Below, piece after piece: positions 39,353 to 45,327 of a stretch of 47,913 bases of DNA. The notes below the pieces were generated by a model. The model ran no database searches and was not told the origin of the DNA. It worked only from the letters and a program-made list of their open reading frames with translations. Positions within the stretch are counted from its first letter, which is position 1, and the number at the start of each line of letters is the position of its first letter. Where the stretch lies: contig JAGZLW010000014.1 in assembly GCA_018364455.1 (NCBI GenBank), forward strand, positions 1 to 47,913, written 5' to 3'. The DNA is from Streptococcus mitis. Lineage in GTDB: Bacteria; Bacillota; Bacilli; Lactobacillales; Streptococcaceae. The position numbers and the translations under genes were made by a program.

Positions 39353-40167
39353 TTGGTTACCAGCATAGGGATACTGTGATTCATCGCTTGTCAGGAGCTG
39401 GTAAACTCCTCTTTTTCATCCTTGTATCATTGGCGGCCATGATTAGCTATGATACCAGACTGCTTGTTCTGATTGCCATCTTTTCGGTTTTTCTCCTCTA
39501 TTTGTCAGAAATCCGCTTTAAAGATGTTTCCTTTGTAGCCGTTTTTGCGACGGTATTTGCCGTTTTAAACGTCTTGATGGTCTATCTCTTTTCTCCCGAG
39601 TATGGGGTTGGACTTTACGGAGAGAGAAGTGTGATTTGGCAGGGAATCGGTGCCTACACTCTGACCAGTCAAGAGCTCTTTTATCTGCTAAATTTGGCTA
39701 TTAAGTACCTTTGCACCATTCCTCTGGCTATTATCTTTTTGATGACAACCCACCCTAGTCAGTTTGCTTCCAGTTTAAATCAAATTGGTGTGCCTTACAA
39801 GATTGCCTATTCAGTCAGCCTGACTTTGCGCTATATTCCAGATTTGCAGGAAGAATTCTTTACTATTAAGATGTCTCAGGAGGCGCGTGGGATGGAATTA
39901 TCCAAGAAAGCTTCTCTTATGCAACGAATCAAAGGCAATCTGCGCATTATTACTCCCTTGATTTTCAGTTCGCTAGAACGCATTGATACCATCGCGACCG
40001 CCATGGAGCTTCGCCGCTTTGGAAAAGAGAAAAAACGCACTTGGTATAGTTACCAGGCCTTGAAAAAAGGAGACTATCTTACCTTGTTCTTGGCAGCCTT
40101 GTTTTTAGTAGCTAGTTTACTACTTATCTTGCAGAATCAGGGACGATTTTACAACCCTTGGAAATAG
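39337..40167 (+). CDS. ECF transporter transmembrane component EcfT family
   Basis: This is a 276-residue membrane protein with about five helices. The two EcfT coupling motifs are read near residues 180-230: SQEARGMEL for ARG motif 1 and TAMELRRFG, an ARG-like variant motif 2. It forms the core between the fused ATPase and the S component. The start lies 16 bp inside the preceding gene, after the RBS GAAAGGAG. It resembles the YkoC group. The following trmL gene has its own promoter. Confidence 0.9.
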   Translation: MQAKLIGYQHRDTVIHRLSGAGKLLFFILVSLAAMISYDTRLLVLIAIFSVFLLYLSEIRFKDVSFVAVFATVFAVLNVLMVYLFSPEYGVGLYGERSVIWQGIGAYTLTSQELFYLLNLAIKYLCTIPLAIIFLMTTHPSQFASSLNQIGVPYKIAYSVSLTLRYIPDLQEEFFTIKMSQEARGMELSKKASLMQRIKGNLRIITPLIFSSLERIDTIATAMELRRFGKEKKRTWYSYQALKKGDYLTLFLAALFLVASLLLILQNQGRFYNPWK

Positions 40168-40200
40168 CTTGAAAAAATTGAAAAAATCAAGTCGTTTCTA

Positions 40201-40228
40201 TTGACAATGATTCTGAAAGTGTTATACT
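40201..40228 (+). promoter_or_regulatory. Promoter of the trmL leader transcript
   Basis: TTGACA (40201-40206) and TATACT (40223-40228) are separated by 16 bp. Transcription would start around 40235, about 125 nt before the trmL ATG. Confidence 0.75.
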
Positions 40229-40234
40229 AGGAAA

Positions 40235-40336
40235 GTAGTTTCGCTGATTTACTTCAAACCTGTTGTGAGGTAAGTTAACGATGCCTTAACCACGCTGTTT
40301 GCTGAGCTTGACTCCGGGCAGTGTGGCTATTTTTTT
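40235..40336 (+). ncRNA. Structured leader or small RNA ending in a terminator-like hairpin
   Basis: The transcript of about 100 nt can form three hairpins. One has the stem TTACTT/AGGTAA (about 40248-40272) and a second GTTAA/TTAAC (about 40274-40290). A terminator-like stem CCACGCTG (40290-40297) pairs with CAGTGTGG (40319-40326), followed by seven T residues. It ends 24 nt before the trmL ATG, so it could be an attenuator or an independent sRNA. I could not match it to a known riboswitch or sRNA family by eye. Confidence 0.55.
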
Positions 40337-40359
40337 GCAATGGTGAAAGGAAGCAAGTC

Positions 40360-40863
40360 ATGACAAATCACATTGTATTATTTGAACCACAAATTCCACA
40401 AAATACAGGCAATATCGCGCGTACTTGCGCTGCGACCAATTCTCCCCTCCATATCATCAAGCCAATGGGCTTTCCTATCGATGACCGCAAGATGAAGCGG
40501 GCTGGATTGGATTATTGGGATAAGCTAGAGATTTATTTTTACGAGAGTTTGGAGGATTTCATGTCTCAGATGAAGGGCAAACTCTATCTGATCTCAAAAT
40601 TCGCTGAGAAAGTGTATTCTGAGGTGGATTTATCGACTAACGAAGACCATTATTTTCTATTTGGACGTGAAGACAAGGGATTGCCTGAGGACTTTATGCG
40701 AGAACATCCTGAGAAAGCTCTCCGTATTCCCATGAATGATGAACATGTCCGCAGTCTCAATGTGTCTAATACCGTCTGCATGATTGTCTATGAGGCTCTT
40801 CGCCAGCAGAACTTTGCAGGTCTTGAGCTTGTTCATATCTATGAAGTGGATAAATTGAAATAA
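40360..40863 (+). CDS. trmL: tRNA (cytidine/uridine-2'-O-)-methyltransferase TrmL (SPOUT)
   Basis: TrmL methylates the wobble nucleotide ribose of tRNA-Leu. With the chosen start it has 167 residues. The N-terminal IVLFEPQIPQNTGNIARTCAATN (about residues 4-26) is the usual TrmL/CspR start, with GREDKGLPEDF near 105 and RSLNVSNTVCMIVYEAL near 130-146, the knot region. RBS GAAAGGA lies 9 nt before ATG 40360. An in-frame upstream start at 40321 would lie inside the terminator-like hairpin and is rejected. Confidence 0.93.
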   Translation: MTNHIVLFEPQIPQNTGNIARTCAATNSPLHIIKPMGFPIDDRKMKRAGLDYWDKLEIYFYESLEDFMSQMKGKLYLISKFAEKVYSEVDLSTNEDHYFLFGREDKGLPEDFMREHPEKALRIPMNDEHVRSLNVSNTVCMIVYEALRQQNFAGLELVHIYEVDKLK

Positions 40864-40884
40864 AAAATGAAAATGAAAATGAAC

Positions 40885-40912
40885 AAAATGCTTGCGCTTG
40901 CAAGCGTTTTTT
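40885..40912 (+). terminator. Terminator after trmL overlapping the ribU promoter
   Basis: AAAATGCTTGC (40885-40895) pairs with GCAAGCGTTTT around GCTT, followed by a T run. The stem contains the -35 of the next promoter. Confidence 0.8.
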
Positions 40913-40920
40913 GTTATGAT
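40892..40920 (+). promoter_or_regulatory. Promoter of the FMN riboswitch-ribU unit
   Basis: TTGCGC (40892-40897) and TATGAT (40915-40920) are separated by 17 bp. The -35 lies inside the trmL terminator hairpin. Confidence 0.65.
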
Positions 40921-40926
40921 AAAAGA

Positions 40927-41154
40927 GTCTTCAGGGCAGGGTGTGATTCCCGACCGGCGGTGACTTTAACTAGGAAATGATCTTTTCCTTTTATACTTTG
41001 TTGACAAGCTTTGCCTAACCAGAAGTTATGCCTACAGCTTGTCGCCTAGTCTAAAAGAAAAATCTCTATTTCCTTCTCTTTAAAGAAGTCCGCGAGCGCA
41101 AGCTGATGTGGTGAGATTCCACAACCGACAGTATAGTCTGGATGGGAGAAGACG
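40927..41154 (+). promoter_or_regulatory. FMN riboswitch (RFN element)
   Basis: The conserved start TCTTCAGGGCAGGGTGTG, then ATTCCCGACCGGCGGTGAC, later CCGCGAGC and GATTCCACAACCGACAGTA with GTCTGGATGGGAGAAGAC, all match the RFN consensus. The outer helix closes GTCTTC with GAAGAC. The segment between the GGCGGTGAC part and the CCGCGAGC part is about 130 nt, much longer than the usual variable arm, so the element spans about 228 nt. Riboflavin uptake by RibU is expected to be switched off when FMN is bound. Confidence 0.95.
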
Positions 41155-41320
41155 AAAGAATAGCTTTGTCTGTTCTGATAGATTTATAGCTGAACTGTAA
41201 CCGCTTGCTTGAATTTCCTTAATAGAGTGAGAGGGAACTTTTGGGATATAAAAAGTGAGAATAGATAGAGGAATCCTTTCTAACTTCTTCTGATTTTATA
41301 GAAAATTGGAGGAACCTGTT

Positions 41321-41884
41321 ATGACAAACACACGTCGACTTTCGACCATTGCGATTTTATCAGCCATCTCATTTGTGCTGATGTACTTTGACTTTCCGCT
41401 TTTGCCAGCGGCGTCCTTCCTCAAGATCGAATTTAGTATCTTGCCAGTCCTTGTGGGCTTGGTGGTCATGGATTTGCCTGCTGCTCTAGGAATTCTCTTG
41501 CTTCGCTCACTCTTGAAATTGCTTCTTAATAGTCAAGGAGTGAATACTTACATTGGTTTGCCGATGAATATCGTAGCTTTGGGAGTTTTTGTTATCGTAT
41601 TTGCTTTGATTTGGAAAAAGGAACGGACAACCCTTCGTTTCCTACTAGGCTCTCTAGCTGGAACTATTGGCTTGACCGTGGCTATGTTGGTTCTCAACTA
41701 TGTTTACGCTGTTCCTTTGTACGCGAAGTTTGCTAACTTTGATATTGGAAAAATTTTGGGACTTTCCAACTATCTAATGACCATGGTATTACCTTTTAAC
41801 TTGATTGAAGGAGTAATCTTTTCCGTTTCATTCTGGTTGTTGTATATTCTCTTGAAACCAACTTTAAAACATTATGAAAGATAA
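41321..41884 (+). CDS. ribU: Riboflavin ECF transporter S component RibU
   Basis: RibU binds riboflavin in the membrane and works with the ECF energy module. The 187-residue protein has about six helices, and the N-terminal TNTRRLSTIAILSAISFVLMYFDFPLLP is typical of ECF S components of this type. The FMN riboswitch in front supports the assignment. I chose the ATG at 41321 after the RBS TTGGAGGAA; TTG at 41306 would sit over that RBS. It overlaps the next PAP2 gene by 11 bp. Confidence 0.93.
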   Translation: MTNTRRLSTIAILSAISFVLMYFDFPLLPAASFLKIEFSILPVLVGLVVMDLPAALGILLLRSLLKLLLNSQGVNTYIGLPMNIVALGVFVIVFALIWKKERTTLRFLLGSLAGTIGLTVAMLVLNYVYAVPLYAKFANFDIGKILGLSNYLMTMVLPFNLIEGVIFSVSFWLLYILLKPTLKHYER

Positions 41885-42524
41885 ACAAACATTTTTAATG
41901 AAGGGCAGTTTTGCCCTTTTACTTTTCGTTATTCTTGGCTACATGGTCAAATTTTACCCTGAAACGCTGCTCGGTTTTGACCAACCGATTCAGACGGTAG
42001 TTCGAGGAGACTTACCAGATTACTTGACTATTCTTTTCAGAGCCATCACACGTTTGATTGATATCCCAGTGATTATCACTTGGGTTGTTATTACAGCCTT
42101 TACCTTTTATCGTAAGCGATGGAAGATAGAAAGTTTCTTCATGCTGGGAAATCTGGCTTTGGCAGGTCTTTTAATCGTGACCTTTAAAAATATCTACCAG
42201 CGCCCACGACCAGCTATTTTACACTTGGTTGAGGAGAAGGGATTTTCCTTTCCAAGCGGCCATTCTCTGGCTGTAACCTTGATGGTCGGTTCTCTGATTG
42301 TTATTCTTAGTCAGCGGATTAAAGATCCGGTCTGGAGAAAAATCGTACAAATCGTCCTTGGCCTCTACCTAGTCAGTGTGTTGGTATCAAGGGTCTATCT
42401 GGGAGTTCATTATCCATCAGACGTTCTTGCCAGTCTCTGTGTGGGCTTGGGAGTCCTGTTTATCGAGTTTCCCTTCTATGACAAACTCCGCTTCCAATGG
42501 CGATTTAAAGGCAAGCAGAAGTGA
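41874..42524 (+). CDS. PAP2-family lipid phosphatase
   Basis: This is a 216-residue protein with about six helices and the three phosphatase motifs: KNIYQRPRP (motif 1), PSGH in FSFPSGHSLAVTL (motif 2) and SRVYLGVHYPSDV (motif 3). It resembles undecaprenyl pyrophosphatases of the PgpB/BcrC group. It overlaps the ribU end by 11 bp, so it is cotranscribed with a riboswitch-controlled gene, which puts it partly under FMN control. Compared with the other PAP2 gene here (near 12.9 kb), all motif residues are canonical. Confidence 0.9.
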   Translation: MKDKQTFLMKGSFALLLFVILGYMVKFYPETLLGFDQPIQTVVRGDLPDYLTILFRAITRLIDIPVIITWVVITAFTFYRKRWKIESFFMLGNLALAGLLIVTFKNIYQRPRPAILHLVEEKGFSFPSGHSLAVTLMVGSLIVILSQRIKDPVWRKIVQIVLGLYLVSVLVSRVYLGVHYPSDVLASLCVGLGVLFIEFPFYDKLRFQWRFKGKQK

Positions 42525-42551
42525 GTATCAAATTCCTTTGAGGAGAAAGAA

Positions 42552-42971
42552 ATGAAAGTCAATATAGCAGATCTTCATCCGACTCAACTATACTTATCAG
42601 AAAAGAAGTTGCAAGATATTCAGATGCTTTATCAGTCGGTAGAACTAAACAATGTTGATCCAATTAGTATTCTTGCCTTTGGAAATTGCTTGTTGATTAC
42701 AGATGGGCATCATAGGGCTTATCAGGCTTTATTGGCAGGTTGGGATACGATTTCTGCTGAGTGGGATAGAGATGGTGGTGATGAACTATATCACCTCTAT
42801 GCGCAAGCTTGTGAGGAAAGAAAGATTTACTCTGTTCTGGATTTAAAAAATCATATCTTAGCTCAAGATGAGTATGAAGCAAAATGGTATAACTGGTGTG
42901 ATGGTTTTAATCAAGCAACAACTCTCTTATTGAAAAGGAAAGCTGATGAAACAGATTTTACAAATAGATAA
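42552..42971 (+). CDS. Small ParB/Srx-like domain protein
   Basis: This protein has 139 residues. The N-terminal half contains PTQLYLSEKKLQDIQ followed later by LLITDGHHRAYQALLAGWDTI (about residues 47-67). This resembles the DGHHR substrate-binding motif of ParB-like nuclease/kinase (Srx) folds. The rest is acidic and rich in W and Y. It has no HTH. The RBS GAGGAGAAAG is good. Its end overlaps the next GNAT gene by 26 bp. The function is not recognised; ParB-fold proteins of this size include free-standing serine kinases, but nothing specific supports that here. Confidence 0.65.
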   Translation: MKVNIADLHPTQLYLSEKKLQDIQMLYQSVELNNVDPISILAFGNCLLITDGHHRAYQALLAGWDTISAEWDRDGGDELYHLYAQACEERKIYSVLDLKNHILAQDEYEAKWYNWCDGFNQATTLLLKRKADETDFTNR

Positions 42972-43425
42972 TGCACTACGTCTCGTTCCTTATTGTAAGG
43001 TCAATCATTGTGAGGAAGCTTTTGCTTGGTATCAGGATGTGAACTTGGTTTACCTCGTAGATGGGGTAAAGCTTCCTTACAGTCAAGAAACTTTGGAAGC
43101 CATGTATTCCTATTTGGATCAGCATGGTGAACTTTTTTGGATTGAAGTCAAGGAGAAGGGAGAATGGTTTCCAATTGGGGATGTTACACTATCTCAGGAT
43201 AATCTCCCCATTGTGATTGGGAATTCAGCTTACCAACATCGAGGACTTGGAAAAAAGATTCTAAGTGCTTTGATTGAATTGGCTCGAGTAAAAGGATGGA
43301 AAGAATTGAGAGTCAAGGAAATCTACACCTACAATCATGCTTCTAGGAGGTGTTTCAAGTCGCTTGGATTTGTTGAAAATGGAGCAACAGAAAAAGGAAC
43401 GAGTTTTATATTGAAATTAGTCTAA
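42946..43425 (+). CDS. GNAT-family N-acetyltransferase
   Basis: This 159-residue protein has the acetyl-CoA motif QHRGLGKKILSALIELA (about residues 96-112) and the terminal NHASRRCFKSLGFVENG. The start overlaps the preceding ParB-like gene, so expression is coupled. The substrate is unknown. The 5' extension before the GNAT core has a lot of aromatic residues (FAWYQDVNLVYLVDG). Confidence 0.8.
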   Translation: MKQILQIDNALRLVPYCKVNHCEEAFAWYQDVNLVYLVDGVKLPYSQETLEAMYSYLDQHGELFWIEVKEKGEWFPIGDVTLSQDNLPIVIGNSAYQHRGLGKKILSALIELARVKGWKELRVKEIYTYNHASRRCFKSLGFVENGATEKGTSFILKLV

Positions 43426-43431
43426 TCTAAC

Positions 43432-43460
43432 TTGTTTTTTAACTAAAAATCTGATAAACT
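43432..43460 (+). promoter_or_regulatory. Promoter of the pheS operon
   Basis: TTGTTT (43432-43437) and TAAACT (43455-43460) are separated by 17 bp. The leader then runs to the pheS ATG. Confidence 0.55.
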
Positions 43461-43466
43461 ATGTAG

Positions 43467-43670
43467 TAATTGAATAGAAATCTGCAAGACTAGTAACTCA
43501 AGGGAAGTATATTAGGGAGGAGAGCCGTGACTGCAAGCTCTCTATATGAAAGCTGGGTGAATTCACTTGCGCATGGATTTAGAAATGAAGGTCTGACTTG
43601 TCAGATAAAAACGGATGGTACCGCGTGTCAACGCTCCGAGTGGAGTTTTTGGCATGTGGTTTTCTTTTTA
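43467..43670 (+). promoter_or_regulatory. T-box leader (tRNA-Phe) of pheS
   Basis: The leader has the T-box core TGGTACCGCGTG (43616-43627), with ACGGA before it. A stem I region starts near 43480. The candidate specifier codon TTC (Phe) at 43562-43564 sits in TGAATTCACT. A short terminator-like stem (CTCC/GGAG, T run at 43646-43650) competes with the antiterminator. Uncharged tRNA-Phe is expected to bind and allow readthrough into pheS. Confidence 0.88.
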
Positions 43671-43695
43671 TCTACGAGAGACTGATGGAGGAATT

Positions 43696-44742
43696 ATGTC
43701 AACTATTGAAGAACAATTAAAAGCGCTTCGCGAAGAAACGCTGGCTAGCTTGAAGCAGATTACTGCTGAAAATGAAAAAGAGATGCAAGATTTGCGTGTC
43801 TCTGTCCTTGGTAAAAAGGGTTCGCTCACTGAAATCCTCAAAGGGATGAAAGATGTTTCTGCTGAGATGCGTCCAATCATCGGGAAACACGTCAATGAAG
43901 CTCGTGATGTCTTGACAGCTGCTTTTGAAGAAACAGCTAAGCTCTTGGAAGAAAAGAAAGTTGCTGCACAATTAACTAGCGAGAGTATAGATGTGACGCT
44001 TCCAGGCCGCCCAGTTGCGACTGGTCACCGTCACGTTTTGACACAAACCAGTGAAGAAATCGAAGATATTTTCATTGGGATGGGTTACCAAGTCGTGGAT
44101 GGTTTTGAAGTGGAGCAAGACTACTATAACTTTGAGCGTATGAACCTTCCTAAAGACCACCCAGCCCGTGATATGCAGGATACTTTCTATATCACAGAAG
44201 AGATCTTACTCCGTACTCATACATCTCCTGTGCAGGCGCGTGCCATGGATGCCCATGATTTCTCTAAAGGGCCTTTGAAAATGATCTCACCAGGGCGTGT
44301 GTTCCGTCGTGATACGGACGATGCAACCCACAGTCACCAGTTCCACCAAATCGAAGGATTGGTTGTTGGGAAAAATATCTCTATGGCTGACCTTCAAGGA
44401 ACCCTTCAGTTGATTGTGCAAAAAATGTTCGGTGAAGAGCGTCAGATCCGTTTGCGTCCCTCTTACTTCCCATTCACAGAGCCATCTGTTGAGGTGGATG
44501 TTTCTTGCTTCAAGTGTGGTGGAGAAGGCTGTAACGTATGTAAGAAAACAGGTTGGATCGAAATCATGGGTGCCGGTATGGTTCACCCACGTGTTCTTGA
44601 AATGAGTGGTATCGATGCGACTGTTTACTCTGGATTTGCCTTTGGTCTTGGTCAAGAGCGCGTAGCTATGCTCCGTTACGGAATCAACGATATCCGTGGT
44701 TTCTACCAAGGAGATGTCCGCTTCTCAGAACAGTTTAAATAA
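43696..44742 (+). CDS. pheS: Phenylalanyl-tRNA synthetase alpha subunit
   Basis: PheS is the catalytic alpha subunit of the (alpha-beta)2 enzyme charging tRNA-Phe. The chosen start gives 348 residues. Class II motifs are visible (motif 2 near GRVFRRDTDDATHSHQFHQ, motif 3 near GFAFGLGQERVAML). A Cys cluster C271, C274, C279, C282, read as CFKCGGEGCNVC, follows EPSVEVDVS. I chose ATG 43696 after the RBS GGAGG; an upstream in-frame start at 43615 would lie inside the T-box. The stop and the next start overlap (TAATG). Confidence 0.97.
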   Translation: MSTIEEQLKALREETLASLKQITAENEKEMQDLRVSVLGKKGSLTEILKGMKDVSAEMRPIIGKHVNEARDVLTAAFEETAKLLEEKKVAAQLTSESIDVTLPGRPVATGHRHVLTQTSEEIEDIFIGMGYQVVDGFEVEQDYYNFERMNLPKDHPARDMQDTFYITEEILLRTHTSPVQARAMDAHDFSKGPLKMISPGRVFRRDTDDATHSHQFHQIEGLVVGKNISMADLQGTLQLIVQKMFGEERQIRLRPSYFPFTEPSVEVDVSCFKCGGEGCNVCKKTGWIEIMGAGMVHPRVLEMSGIDATVYSGFAFGLGQERVAMLRYGINDIRGFYQGDVRFSEQFK

Positions 44743-45251
44743 TGATTAGAAAAGTAGAAATGGCAGATGTTGGGGTGTTGTCCAAAATTGCTAAACAAAC
44801 CTTTCGTGAAACATTTGCTCATGATAATACGGAAGAGCAGTTACAGGAATACTTTGAAGAGGCTTATAGTCTGAGAGTTTTGTCAACTGAGTTGGAAAAT
44901 CCAGAATCCGAAACCTATTTCATTATGCATGAAGAGGAGATAGCTGGTTTTCTCAAAGTCAACTGGGGAAGTGCTCAGACTGAGAGAGAATTAGAGGGTG
45001 CTTTTGAAATTCAACGTCTCTATGTGCTACAAAAATTCCAAGGATTTGGATTCGGTAAGCAACTGTTTGAATTTGCTCTTGAACTTGCTACCAAAAATAA
45101 TTTTTCCTGGGCTTGGCTAGGTGTTTGGGAGCATAATACAAAAGCTCAAGCGTTTTATAATCGATATGGTTTTGAAAAATTTAGCCAACATCATTTTATG
45201 GTTGGTCAAAAAGTAGATACGGATTGGTTACTGAGAAAGAAATTAAGGTAA
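44742..45251 (+). CDS. GNAT-family N-acetyltransferase between pheS and pheT
   Basis: This 169-residue protein has the acetyl-CoA motif LYVLQKFQGFGFGKQLFEFALELA near 88-111 and a terminal NTKAQAFYNRYGFEKFSQHHFMVG, a close fit to streptococcal GNATs often placed here. The ATG overlaps the pheS TAA by one base. It is a stable feature of the streptococcal pheS-pheT operon as I recall. The substrate is unknown, although aminoacyl or small-molecule acetylation is imaginable. It is cotranscribed under the tRNA-Phe T-box. Confidence 0.85.
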   Translation: MIRKVEMADVGVLSKIAKQTFRETFAHDNTEEQLQEYFEEAYSLRVLSTELENPESETYFIMHEEEIAGFLKVNWGSAQTERELEGAFEIQRLYVLQKFQGFGFGKQLFEFALELATKNNFSWAWLGVWEHNTKAQAFYNRYGFEKFSQHHFMVGQKVDTDWLLRKKLR

Positions 45252-45327
45252 GAAGATGATTCTTCTATTGAAATGATAGGAAAGGAAAAGAACCAGAGTG
45301 GCAACTGTCATTCTGGAGAACTAAATT

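Noticed and set aside
40321..40359. Start of trmL at 40321
   Set aside because: The codon lies in the terminator-like hairpin and T run. ATG 40360 has the RBS and matches the family N-terminus.
43615..43695. pheS extended upstream by 27 residues
   Set aside because: The extension falls in the T-box core and terminator. ATG 43696 has a clear RBS and gives the normal PheS length.
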